DNA of 64,000 nucleotides from Hippophae tibetana. Taxonomy: Eukaryota; Streptophyta; Magnoliopsida; Rosales; Elaeagnaceae. The stretch covers positions 78,910,449 to 78,974,448 of the forward strand of contig CM072810.1 in the NCBI GenBank assembly GCA_037013495.1, written 5' to 3'. Positions 23,749 to 37,622 of the stretch are shown here, piece by piece. The notes under the pieces are model-generated. The model had not been told where the DNA came from. It ran no database searches and saw only the letters and a list, made by a program, of their open reading frames with translations. A program made the position numbers and the translations under genes. Numbering within the stretch: position 1 is the stretch's first letter; each line of letters opens with the position of its first letter.

Positions 23749-26642
23749 GCTTATATTTTTTATAGAATAGAGATTGATTGAATAAATTAATAAATAACCC
23801 TTGGTCGGAACCAATATCTACTTTATAGCTCTTTTAAATAAAAGCGAAAGGAAGTAAAACGGAAATGTTGCAACAAATGGTTTAAACCCTATTTAAGTGA
23901 CGAAAACGATGGAATTTGTGTACAAAAATGAGTTTCCAAAGCAAGGAAAATTAATATTGTGTGAATGTATACGATCTTCAATTTGATATATTATAATAGT
24001 CGTTTCAATACACAAGTACAAGATTATCGTAGTGAATACTTGCGACACATATTTATTAATTTTTTGTTTTTTGTTTTTGAAAATGTGAATAGTATCCATT
24101 TTATTTTTCACTCTCTTATATTTTTTAAAGAATATATATTGAATGAAAACAATAATAAATAACCCTTGCTTGGCACCAATATCTTCATATTAGCTCTTTT
24201 GAATAAAATCCAAAGTAAGTAAAATCGAAATGGTGTGACAAAAACATTAAAACCATGCTAAGTGATGTAGATGATGCCATTTGTGTTCAAAAATGAGGTT
24301 CCAAATCAAGGAATATTAATATTGTGTGAGTCTATACAATATGTGTTTTGATATATTGTAATTCTTGTGTCTATAACCGAGTAAACAATTATCGTAGTTA
24401 ATAGTTGGAACTCATATTTATTAAACTTTTTGTTGTTTTTGAAAATTTGAGCAGTAGACCCTTCTTTTTCTCTTCGCTTATATTTTTTAAAGAATAGAGA
24501 TTGATTGAATAAATTAATAAATAACCCTTGGTCGGAACCAATATCTACTTTATAGCTCTTTTGTATAAAATCGAAAGGAAGTAAAACGGAAATGTTGCAA
24601 CAAAAGGTTTAAACCCTATTTAAGTGACGAAAACGATGGAATTTGTGTACAAAAATGAGTTTCCAAAGCAAGGAAAATTAATATTGTGTGAATCTATATG
24701 ATCTTCAATTTGATATATTATTATAGTCGTTTCAATACACGAGTACAAGATTATCGTAGTGAATACTTGCGACACATATTTATTAATTTTTTTATTGTTT
24801 TAGAAAATGTGATAGTATCCATTTTATTTTTCACTCTCTTATATTTTTTAAAGAATATAGATTGAATGAAAACAATAATAAATAACCCTTGGTTGGAACC
24901 AATATCTTCATTATAGCTCTTTTGAATAAAATCCAAAGTAAGTAAAACCGAAATGGTGTGACAAAAACATTAAAACCTTGCTAAGTGATGTAAATGATGC
25001 CATTTGTGTTCAAAAATGAGGTTCCAAATCAAGGAATATTAATATTGTGTTAGTCTATACAATATGTGATTTGATATATTGTAATTCTTGTGTCTATAAC
25101 CGAGTAAACAATTATCGTAGTTATTAGTTGGAACTCATATTTATAAAATGTTTTGTTGTTTTTGAAAATTTGAGTAGTATTCCCTTTTTTTTCTCTTCTC
25201 TTATATTTTTTAAAGAATAGAGATTGATTAAATAAATTAATAAATAACCCTTGGTCGGAACCAATATCTACTTTATAGCTCTTTTGAATAAAACCGAAAG
25301 GAAGTAAAATGGATATGTTGCAATAAAACGTTTAAACCCTATTTAAGTGACGTAAACGATGGCATTTGTGTACAAAAATGAGTTTCCAAAGCTTGGAAAC
25401 TTAATATTGTGTAAATCTATATGATCTTCAATTTTAGATTATAATAGTCATTTCAATACACGAGTACAAGATTATCGTAGCGAATACTTGCGACACATAT
25501 CTATTAATTTTTTTTATTGTTTTTGAAAATGTGAATAGTATCCATTTTATGTTTCTTTCTCTTATATTTTTTAAATAATATAGATTGAATGAAAACAATA
25601 ATAAATAACAATTGGTGGGCACCAATATCTTAATTACAGCTTTTTGAATAAAATCGAAGGTAAGTCAAACCGAAATGGTGTGACAAAAACATTAAAACCT
25701 TGCTAAGTGATGTAAATGATGCCATTTTTGTTCAAAAATGAAGTTCCAAATCAAGGAATATTAATATTGTGTGAGTCTATATAATTTGTGTTTTGATATA
25801 TTGTAATTCTTGTGTCTATAACCGAGTAAACAATTATCGTAGTTAATAGTTGGAACTCATATTTATCAACCTTTTTGTTCTTTTTGAAAATTTGAGTAGT
25901 AGTCCCTTCTTTTTCCCTTCCATTATATTTTTTAAAGAATAGAGATTGATTGAATAAATTAATAAATAACCCTTGGTCGGAACCAATATCTACTTTATTG
26001 CTCTTTTGAATAAAAGCGAAAGGAAGTAAAATGGAAATGTTGCAACAAAAGGTTTAAACCCTATTTAAGTGACGTAAACGATGGCATTTGTGTACAAAAA
26101 TGAGTTTCCAAAGCTAGGAAACTTAATATTGTGTAAATCTATATGATCTTCAATTTGAGATTATAATAGTCATTTCAATACACGAGTACAAGATTATCGT
26201 AGCGAATACTTGCGACACATATTTATTAATTTTTTTATTGTTTTTGAAAATGTGAATAGTATCCATTTTATATTTCTTTCTCTTATATTGTTTAAAGAAT
26301 ATAGATTGAATGAAAACTATTATAAATAACAATTGGTGGACACCAATATCTTCATTACAGCTCTTTTGAATAAAATCGAAGGTAAGTAAAACGGAAAAGG
26401 TGTGACAAAAACATTTAAACCTTGCTAAGTGATGTAAATGATGCCATTTGTGTTCAAAAATGAAGTGCCAAATCAAGGAATATTAATATTGTGTGAGTCT
26501 ATATAATTTGTGTTTTGATATATTGTAATTCTTGTGTCTATAACCGAGTAAACAATTATCGTAGTTAATAGTTGGAACTCATATTTATCAAACTTTTTGT
26601 TGTTTTTGAAAATTTGAGCAGTAGTCCCTTCTTTTTCTCTTC
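23616..26642 (+). repeat. Eight-monomer tandem duplication (2,894 bp offset)
   Basis: Second copy of 20722-23748. The 132-bp overlap of the two intervals is the shared end sequence of the tandem. It holds the third P copy (24375-26642), which agrees with the first P copy rather than the middle one at both variable sites. Confidence 0.85.
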
Positions 26643-29600
26643 CATTATATTTTTTAAAGAATAGAGATTGATTGAATAAATTAATAAATAACCCTTGGTC
26701 GGAACCAATATCTACTTTATTGCTCTTTTGAATAAAAGCGAAAGGAAGTAAAATGGAAATGTTGCAACAAAAGGTTTAAACCCTATTTAAGTGACGTAAA
26801 CGATGGCATTTGTGTACAAAAATAAGTTTCCAAAGCTAGGAAACTTAATATTGTGTAAATCTATATGATCTTCAATTTGAGATTATAATAGTCATTTCAA
26901 TACACGAGTACAAGATTATCGTAGCGAATACTTGCGACACATATTTATTAATATTTTTATTGTTTTTGAAAATGTGAATACTATCCATTTTATATTTCTT
27001 TCTCTTATATTTTTTAAAGAATATAGATTGAATGAAAACAATTATAAATAACAATTGGTGGGCACCAATATCTTAATTACAGATTTTTTGAATAAAATCG
27101 AAGGTAAGTAAAACGGAAATGGTGTGACAAAAACATTAAAACCTTGCTAAGTGATGTAAATGATGCCATTTGTGTTCAAAAATGAAGTTCCAAATCAAGG
27201 AATATTAATATTATGTGAGTCTATACAATATGTGTTTTGATATATTGTAATTCTTGTGTCTATAACCGAGTAAACAATTATCGTAGTTAATAGTTGGAAC
27301 TCATATTTATCAAACTTTTTGTTGTTTTTGAATATTTGAGCAGTAGTCCCTTCTTTTTCTCTTCGCTTATATTTTTTAAAGAATAGAGATTGATTGAATA
27401 AATTAATAAATAACCCTTGGTCGGAACCAATATCTACTTTATTGCTCTTTTGAATAAAAGCGAAAGAAAGTAAAATGGAAATGTTGCAACAAAGGTTTAA
27501 ACCCTATTTAAGTGACGTAAACAATGTAATTTGTGTACAAAAATGAGTTTCCAAAGCTAGGAAAATTAATATTGTGTAAATCTATACGATCTTCAATTTG
27601 ATATATTATAATAGTCGTTTCAATACACGAGTACAAGGTTATCGTAGCGAATACTTGCGACACATATTTATTAATTTTTTTATTGTTTTTGAAAATGTGA
27701 ATAGTATCCATTTTATGTTTCTTTCTCTTATATTTTTTAAATAATATAGATTGAATGAAAACAATTATAAATAAAAATTGGTGGGCACCAATATCTTAAT
27801 TACAGCTTTTTGAATAAAATCGAAGGTAAGTAAAACCGAAATGGTGTGACAAAAACATTTAAACCTTGCTAAGTGATGTAAATGATGCCATTTGTGTTCA
27901 AAAATGAAGTTCCAAATCAAGGAATATTAATATTGTGTGAGTCTATATAATTTGTGTTTTGATATATTGTAATTCTTGTGTCTATAACCGAGTAAACAAT
28001 TATCGTAGTTAATAGTTGGAACTCATATTTATCAAACTTTTTGTTGTTTTTGAAAATTTGAGCAGTTGTCCCTTCTTTTTCTCTTCGCTTATATTTTTTA
28101 AAGAATATAGATTGAATGAAAACAATAATAAATAACCCTTGGTTGGAATCAATATCTACTTTATAGCTCTTTTAAATAAAAGCGAAAGGAAGTAAAACCG
28201 AAATGGTGTGACAAAAACATTAAAACCTTGCTAAGTGATGTAAATGATGCCATTTGTGTTCAAAAATGAGGTTCCAAATCAAGCAATATTAATATTGTGT
28301 TAGTCTATACAATATGTGATTTGATATATTGTAATTCTTGTGTCTATAACCGAGTAAACAATTATCGTAGTTAATAGTTGGAACTCATATTTATCAAATT
28401 TTTTGTTGTTTTTGAAAATTTGAGCAGTATTCCCTTATTTTTCTCTTCTCTTATATTTTTTAAAGAATAGAGATTGATTGAATAAATTAATAAATAACCC
28501 TTGGTCGGAACCAATATCTACTTTATAGCTCTTTTGAATAAAACCGAAAGGAAGTAAAATGGATATGTTGAAATAAAACGTTTAAACCCTATTTAAGTGA
28601 CGTAAACGATGGAATTTGCGTACAAAAATGAGTTTCCAAAGCTAGGAAAATTAGTATTGTGTAAATCTATACGATCTTCAATTTGAGATTATAATAGTCA
28701 TTTCAATACACGAGTACGAGATTATGGTAGCGAATACTTGCGACACATATTTATTAATTTTTTTATTGTTTTTGAAAATGTGAATAGTATCCATTTTATA
28801 TTTCTTTCTCTTATATTGTTTAAAGAATATAGATTGAATGAAAACAATTATAAATAACAATTGGTGGGCACCAATATCTTCATTATAGCTCTTTTGAATA
28901 AAATCGAAGGTAAGTAAAACGGAAATGGTGTGACAAAAACATTAAAACCTTGCTAAGTGATGTAAATGATGCCATTTGTGTTAAAAAATGAAGTTCCAAA
29001 TCAAGGAATATTAATATTGTGTGAGTCTATACAATATGTGTTTTGATATATTGTAATTCTTGTGTCTATAACCGAGTAAACAATTATCGTAGTTAATAGT
29101 TGGAACTCATATTTATCAAACTTTTTGTTGTTTTTGAAAATTTGAGCAGTAGTCCCTTCTTTTTCTCTTCGCTTATATTTTTTAAAGAATAGTGATTGAT
29201 TGAATAAATTAATAAATAACCCTTGGTCGGAACCGATATCTAATTTATTGCTCTTTTGAATAAAAGCGAAAGGAAGTAAAACGGAAATGTTGCAACAAAA
29301 GGTTTAAACCCTATTTAAGTGACGAAAACGATGGAATTTGTTTACAAAAATGAGTTTCCAAAGCTAGGAAAATTAATATTGTGTAAATCTATACGATCTT
29401 CAATTTGATATATTATAATAGTCGTTTCAATACACGAGTACAAGATTATCGTAGCGAATACTTGCGACACATATTTATTAATTTTTTATTGTTTTTGAAA
29501 ATGTGAATACTATCCATTTTATATTTCTTTCTCTTATATTTTTTAAAGAATATAGATTGAATGAAAACAATAATAAATAACAATTGGTGGTCACCAATAT

Positions 29601-30949
29601 CTTCATTATAGCTCTTTTGAATAAAATCGAAGGTAAGTAACACGGAAATGGTGTGACAAAAACATTAAAACCTTGCTAAGTGATGTAAATGATGCCATTT
29701 GTGTTCAAAAATGAAGTTCCAAATCAAGGAATATTAATATTGTGTGAGTCTATACAATATGTGTTTTGATATATTGTAATTCTTGTGTCTATAACCGAGT
29801 AAACAATTATCGTAGTTAATAGTTGGAACTCATATTTATCAAACTTTTTGTTGTTTTTGAAAATTTGAGCAGTAGTCCCTTCTTTTTCTCTTCGCTTATA
29901 TTTTTTATAGAATAGAGATTGATTGAATAAATTAATAAATAACCCTTGGTCGGAACCAATATCTACTTTATAGCTCTTTTAAATAAAAGCGAAAGGAAGT
30001 AAAATGGATATGTTACAATAAAACGTTTAAACCCTATTTAAGTGACGTAAACGATGGAATTTGTGTACAAAAATGAGTTTCCAAAGCAAGGAAAATTAAT
30101 ATTGTGTAAATCTATACGATCTTCAATTTGATATTATAATAGTCATTTCAATACACGAGTACAAGATTATCGTAGCGAATACTTGCGACACATATTTATT
30201 AATTTTTTATTGTTTTCGAAAATGTGAATACTATCCATTTTATATTTCTTTCTCTTATATTTTTTAAAGAATATAGATTGAATGAAAACAATAATAAATA
30301 ACAATTGGTGGGCACCAATATCTTCATTATAGCTCTTTTGAATAAAATCGAAGGTAAGTAAAACGGAAATGGTGTGACAAAAACATTAAAACCTTGCTAA
30401 GTGATGTAAATGATGCCATTTGTGTTCAAAAATGAAGTTCCAAATCAAGGAATATTAATATTGTGTGAGTCTATACAATATGTGTTTTGATATATTGTAA
30501 TTCTTGTGTCTATAACCGAGTAAACAATTATCGTAGTTAATAGTTGGAACTCATATTTATCAAACTTTTTGTTGTTTTTGAAAATTTGAGCAGTAGTCCC
30601 TTCTTTTTCTCTTCGCTTATATTTTTTATAGAATAGAGATTGATTGAATAAATTAATAAATAACCCTTGGTCGGAACCAATATCTACTTTATAGCTCTTT
30701 TAAATAAAAGCGAAAGGAAGTAAAACGGAAATGTTGCAACAAATGGTTTAAACCCTATTTAAGTGACGAAAACGATGGAATTTGTGTACAAAAATGAGTT
30801 TCCAAAGCAAGGAAAATTAATATTGTGTGAATGTATACGATCTTCAATTTGATATATTATAATAGTCGTTTCAATACACAAGTACAAGATTATCGTAGTG
30901 AATACTTGCGACACATATTTATTAATTTTTTGTTTTTTGTTTTTGAAAA
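24375..30949 (+). repeat. Large segmental block D6, second copy (6.57 kb)
   Basis: Second copy of 14615-21189, including the mosaic monomer at 27861. At 30950 it runs into a different B lineage: the CACTCTC-type left part is joined to a TATATTTC-type right part through the otherwise unseen word GAAAAGTTGAATAG. Confidence 0.88.
27861..28222 (+). repeat. A/B/A/B mosaic monomer (copy of 18101)
   Basis: Same mosaic as at 18101-18462, including the short inner A patch and the altered dyad arm, at offset 9,760 bp inside the large duplicated block. Confidence 0.85.
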
Positions 30950-32561
30950 GTTGAATAGTATCCATTTTATATTTCTTTCTCTTATATTGTTTAAAGAATA
31001 TAGATTGAATGAAAACCATTATAAATAACAATTGGTGGGCACCAATATCTTCATTACAGCTCTTTTGAATAAAATCGAAGGTAAGTAAAACGGAAATGGT
31101 GTGACAAAAACATTTAAACCTTGCTAAGTGATGTAAATGATGCCATTTGTGTTCAAAAATGAAGTTCCAAATCAAGGAATATTAATATTGTGTGAGTCTA
31201 TATAATTTGTGTTTTGATATATTGTAATTCTTGTGTCTATAACCGAGTAAACAATTATCGTAGTTAATAGTTGGAACTCATATTTATCAAACTTTTTGTT
31301 GTTTTTGAAAATTTGAGCAGTAGTCCCTTCTTTTTCTCTTCCATTATATTTTTTAAAGAATAGATATTGATTCAATAAATTAATAAATAACCCTTGGTCG
31401 GAATCAATATCTACTTTATTGCTCTTTTGAATAAAAGCGAAAGGAAGTAAAATGGAAATGTTGCAACAAAAGGTTTAAACCCTATTTAAGTGACGAAAAC
31501 GATGGAATTTGTGTACAAAAATGAGTTTCCAAAGCTAGGAAAATTAATATTGTGTAAATCTATAAGATCTTCAATTTGATATATTATAATAGTCGTTTCA
31601 ATACACGAGTACAAGATTATCGTAGCGAATACTTGCGACACATATTTATTAATTTTTTATTGTTTTTGAAAATGTGAATACTATCCATTTTATATTTCTT
31701 TCTCTTATATTTTTTAAAGAATATAGATTGAATGAAAACAATTATAAATAACAATTGGTGGGCACCAATATCTTAATTACAGATTTTTTGAATAAAATCG
31801 AAGGTAAGTAAAACGGAAATGGTGTGACAAAAACATTAAAACCTTGCTAAGTGATGTAAATGATGCCATTTGTGTTCAAAAATGAAGTTCCAAATCAAGG
31901 AATATTAATATTGTGTCAGTCTTTACAATATGTGTTTTGATATATTGTAATTCTTGTGTCTATAACCGAGTAAACAATTATTGTAGTTAATAGTTGGAAC
32001 TCATATTTATCAAACTTTTTGTTGTTTTTGAAAATTTGAGCAGTAGTCCCTTCTTTTTCTCTTCGCTTATATTTTTTAAAGAATAGAGATTGATTGAATA
32101 AATTAATAAATAACCCTTGGTCGGAACCAATATCTACTTTATTGCTCTTTTGAATAAAAGCGAAAGGAAGTAAAATGGAAATGTTGCAACAAAAGGTTTA
32201 AACCCTATTTAAGTGACGTAAACAATGGAATTTGTGTACAAAAATGAGTTTCCAAATCTAGGAAAATTAATATTGTGTAAATCTATACGATCTTCAATTT
32301 GATATATTATAATAGTCGTTTCAATACACGAGTACAAGGTTATCGTAGCGAATACTTGCGACACATATTTATTAATTTTTTTATTGTTTTTGAAAATGTG
32401 AATAGTATCCATTTTATGTTTCTTTCTCTTATATTTTTTAAATAATATAGATTGAATGAAAACAATTATAAATAAAAATTGGTGGGCACCAATATCTTAA
32501 TTACAGCTTTTTGAATAAAATCGAAGGTAAGTAAAACCGAAATGGTGTGACAAAAACATTT

Positions 32562-32923
32562 AAACCTTGCTAAGTGATGTAAATGATGCCATTTGTGTTC
32601 AAAAATGAAGTTCCAAATCAAGGAATATTAATATTGTGTGAGTCTATATAAATTGTGTTTTGATATATTGTAATTCTTGTGTCTATAACCGAGTAAACAA
32701 TTATCGTAGTTAATAGTTGGAACTCATATTTATCAAACTTTTTGCTGTTTTTGAAAATTTGAGCAGTAGTCCCTTCTTTTTCTCTTCACTTATATTTTTT
32801 AAAGAATATAGATTGAATGAAAACAATAATAAATAACCCTTGGTTGGCACCAATATCTTCATTATAGCTCTTTTGAATAAAATCCAAAGTAAGTAAAACC
32901 GAAATGGTGTGACAAAAACATTA
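32562..32923 (+). repeat. A/B hybrid monomer
   Basis: Type A with the variant CTATATAAATTGTGTTTTG and TTTTTGCTGTTTTTG, switching to type B in the shared TTATATTTTTTAAAG tract. It is followed by a type A monomer at 32924. It has one private change, CTCTTCACTT, relative to the copy at 35092. Confidence 0.87.
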
Positions 32924-35091
32924 AAACCTTGCTAAGTGATGTAAATGATGCCATTTGTGTTCAAAAATGAGGTTCCAAATCAAGCAATAATAATATTGTG
33001 TTAGTCTATACAATATGTGATTTGATATATTGTAATTCTTGTGTCTATAACCGAGTAAACAATTATCGTAGTTAATAGTTGGAACTCATATTTATCAAAT
33101 TTTTTGTTGTTTTGGAAAATTTGAGCAGTATTCCCTTATTTTTCTCTTCTCTTATATTTTTTTAAAGAATAGAGATTGATTAAATAAATTAATAAATAAC
33201 CCTTGGTCGGAACCAATATCTACTTTATAGCTCTTTTGAATAAAACCGAAAGGAAGTAAAATGGATATGTTGCAATAAAACGTTTAAACCCTATTTAAGT
33301 GACGTAAACGATGGCATTTGTGTACAAAAATGAGTTTCCAAAGCTAGGAAACTTAATATTGTGTAAATCTATATGATCTTCAATTTGAGATTATAATAGT
33401 CATTTCAATACACGAGTACAAGATTATCGTAGCGAATACTTGCGACACATATTTATTAATTTTTTCATTGTTTTTGAAAATGTGAATAGTATCCATTTTA
33501 TATTTCTTTCTCTTATATTGTTTAAAGAATATAGATTGAATGAAAACAATTATAAATAACAATTGGTGGGCACCAATATCTTCATTACAGCTCTTTTGAA
33601 TAAAATCGAAGGTAAGTAAAACGGAAATGGTGTGACAAAAACATTTAAACCTTGCTAAGTGATGTAAATGATGCCATTTGTGTTCAAAAATGAAGTTCCA
33701 AATCAAGGAATATTAATATTGTGTGAGTCTATACAATATATGTTTTGATATATTGTAATTCTTGTGTCTATAACCGAGTAAACAATTATCGTAGTTAATA
33801 GTTGGAACTCATATTTATCAAACTTTTTGTTGTTTTTGAAAATTTGAGCAGTAGTCCCTTCTTTTTCTCTTCGCTTATATTTTTTAAAGAATAGTGATTG
33901 ATTGAATAAATTAATAAATAACCCTTGGTCGGAACCAATATCTACTTTATTTCTCTTTTGAATAAAAGCGAAAGGAAGTAAAACGGAAATGTTGCAACAA
34001 AAGGTTTAAACCCTATTTAAGTGACGAAAACGATGGAATTTGTGTACAAAAATGAGTTTCCAAAGCTAGGAAAATTAATATTGTGTAAATCTATACGATC
34101 TTCAATTTGATATATTATAATAGTCGTTTCAATACACGAGTACAAGATTATCGTAGCGAATACTTGCGACACATATTTATTAATTTTTTTTTTGTTTTTG
34201 AAAATGTGAATAGTATCCATTTTATTTTTCACTCTCTTATATTTTTTAAAGAATATATATTGAATGAAAACAATAAAAAATAACCCTTGCTTGGCACCAA
34301 TATCTTCATTATAGCTCTTTTGAATAAAATCCAAAGTAAGTAAAACCGAAATGGTGTGACAAAAACATTAAAACCTTGCTAAGTGATGTAAATGATGCCA
34401 TTTGTGTTAAAAAATGAGGTTCCAAATCAAGGAATATTAATATTGTGTTGGTCTATACAATATGTGATTTTATATATTGTAATTCTTGTGTCTATAACCG
34501 AGTAAACAATTATCGTAGTTAATAGTTGGAACTCATATTTATTAAACTTTTTGTTGTTTTTGAAAATTTGAGAAGTAGTCCCTTCTTTTTCTCTTCGCTT
34601 ATATTTTTTAAAGAATAGAGATTGATTGAATAAATTAATAAATAACCCTTGGTCGGAACCAATATCTACTTTATTGCTCTTTTGAATAAAAGTGAAGGGA
34701 AGTAAAATGGAAATGTTGCAACAAAAGGTTTAAACCCTATTTAAGTGACGAAAACGATGGAATTTGTGTACAAAAATGAGTTTCCAAAGCTAGGAAAATT
34801 AATATTGTGTAAATCTATAAGATCTTCAATTTGAGATTATAATAGTCATTTCAATACACGAGTACAAGATTATCGTAGCGAATACTTGCGACACATATTT
34901 ATTAATTTTTTTATTGTTTTTGAAAATGTGAATAGTATCCATTTTATATTTCTTTCTCTTATATTGTTTAAAGAATATAGATTGAATGAAAACAATTATA
35001 AATAAAAATTGGTGGGCACCAATATCTTAATTACAGCTTTTTGAATAAAATCGAAGGTAAGTAAAACCGAAATGGTGTGACAAAAACATTT

Positions 35092-35453
35092 AAACCTTGC
35101 TAAGTGATGTAAATGATGCCATTTGTGTTCAAAAATGAAGTTCCAAATCAAGGAATATTAATATTGTGTGAGTCTATATAAATTGTGTTTTGATATATTG
35201 TAATTCTTGTGTCTATAACCGAGTAAACAATTATCGTAGTTAATAGTTGGAACTCATATTTATCAAACTTTTTGCTGTTTTTGAAAATTTGAGCAGTAGT
35301 CCCTTCTTTTTCTCTTCGCTTATATTTTTTAAAGAATATAGATTGAATGAAAACAATAATAAATAACCCTTGGTTGGCACCAATATCTTCATTATAGCTC
35401 TTTTGAATAAAATCCAAAGTAAGTAAAACCGAAATGGTGTGACAAAAACATTA
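35092..35453 (+). repeat. A/B hybrid monomer (copy of 32562)
   Basis: Shares the unusual CTATATAAATTGTG and TTTGCTGTTTTTG variants with 32562-32923 at offset 2,530 bp. The switch point is the same and it is again followed by a type A monomer. Confidence 0.87.
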
Positions 35454-37622
35454 AAACCTTGCTAAGTGATGTAAATGATGCCATTTGTGTTCAAAAATGA
35501 GGTTCCAAATCAAGCAATAATAATATTGTGTTAGTCTATACAATATGTGATTTGATATATTGTAATTCTTGTGTCTATAACCGAGTAAACAATTATCGTA
35601 GTTAATAGTTGGAACTCATATTTATCAAATTTTTTGTTGTTTTGGAAAATTTGAGCAGTATTCCCTTATTTTTCTCTTCTCTTATATTTTTTTAAAGAAT
35701 AGAGATTGATTAAATAAATTAATAAATAACCCTTGGTCGGAACCAATATCTACTTTATAGCTCTTTTGAATAAAACCGAAAGGAAGTAAAATGGATATGT
35801 TGCAATAAAACGTTTAAACCCTATTTAAGTGACGAAAACGATGGCATTTGTGTACAAAAATGAGTTTCCAAAGCAAGGAAAATTAATATTGTGTAAATCT
35901 ATACGATCTTCAATTTGATATATTATAATAGTCGTTTCAATACACGAGTACAAGATTATCGTAGCGAATACTTGCGACACATATTTATTAATTTTTTTAT
36001 TGTTTTTGAAAATGTGAATAGTATCCATTTTATATTTCTTTCTCTTATATTGTTTAAAGAATATAGATTGAATGAAAACAATTATAAATAACAATTGGTG
36101 GGCACCAATATCTTCATTACAGCTCTTTTGAATAAAATCGAAGGTAAGTAAAACGGAAATGGTGTGACAAAAACATTTAAACCTTGCTAAGTGATGTAAA
36201 TGATGCCATTTGTGTTCAAAAATGAAGTTCCAAATCAAGGAATATTAATATTGTGTGAGTCTATACAATATGTGTTTTGATATATTGTAATTCTTGTGTC
36301 TATAACCGAGTAAACAATTATCGTAGTTAATAGTTGGAACTCATATTTATCAAACTTTTTGTTGTTTTTGAAAATTTGAGCAGTAGTCCCTTCTTTTTCT
36401 CTTCGCTTATATTTTTTAAAGAATAGTGATTGATTGAATAAATTAATAAATAACCCTTGGTCGGAACCAATATCTACTTTATTGCTCTTTTGAATAAAAG
36501 CGAAAGGAAGTAAAATGGAAATGTTGCAACAAAAGGTTTAAACCCTATTTAAGTGACGAAAACGATGGAATTTGTGTACAAAAATGAGTTTCCAAAGCTA
36601 GGAAAATTAATATTGTGTAAATCTATAAGATCTTCAATTTGAGATTATAATAGTCATTTCAATACACGAGTACAAGATTATCGTAGCGAATACTTGCGAC
36701 ACATATTTATTAATTTTTTTATTGTTTTTGAAAATGTGAATAGTATCCATTTTATATTTCTTTCTCTTATATTGTTTAAAGAATATAGATTGAATGAAAA
36801 CAATTATAAATAACAATTGGTGGGCACCAATATCTTCATTACAGCTCTTTTGAATAAAATCGAAGGTAAGTAAAACGGAAATGGTGTGACAAAAACATTT
36901 AAACCTTGCTAAGTGATGTAAATGATGCCATTTGTGTTCAAAAATGAAGTTCCAAATCAAGGAATATTAATATTGTGCGAGTCTATATAATTTGTGTTTT
37001 GATATATTGTAATTCTTGTGTCTATAACCGAGTAAACAATTATCGTAGTTAATAGTTGGAACTCATATTTATCAAACTTTTTGTTGTTTTTGAAAATTTG
37101 AGCAGTAGTCCCTTCTTTTTCTCTTCCATTATATTTTTTAAAGAATAGATATTGATTGAATAAATTAATAAATAACCCTTGGTCGGAACCAATATGTACT
37201 TTATAGCTCTTTTGTATAAAATCGAAAGGAAGTAAAACGGAAATGTTGCAACAAAAGGTTTAAACCCTATTTAAGTGACGAAAACGATGGAATTTGTGTA
37301 AAAAATGAGTTTCCAAAGCAAGGAAAATTAATATTGTGTAAATCTATACGATCTTCAATTTGATATATTATAATAGTCGTTTCAATACACGAGTACAAGA
37401 TTATCGTAGCGAATACTTGCGACACATATTTATTAATTTTTTATTGTTTTTGAAAATGTGAATACTATCCATTTTATATTTCTTTCTCTTATATTTTTTA
37501 AAGAATATAGATTGAATGAAAACAATTATAAATAACAATTGGTGGGCACCAATATCTTAATTACAGATTTTTTGAATAAAATCGAAAGTAAGTAAAACGG
37601 AAATGGTGTGACAAAAACATTT

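Larger units (their letters stand above)
30950..37622 (+). repeat. Mosaic segment with 7-monomer duplication and first HOR-like monomers
   Basis: 32446-33304 and 34976-35834 match at offset 2,530 bp with one difference (CTCTTCACTT versus CTCTTCGCTT), and each contains a hybrid monomer. Around 33.66-35.09 kb the monomer order (A with GAATAGTG, CACTCTC B, GTTGGTC A, GAGATT B) previews the higher-order repeat that fills the next 12 kb. Private changes include a one-base loss giving GTGTAAAAAATGAG near 37297. Confidence 0.8.
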
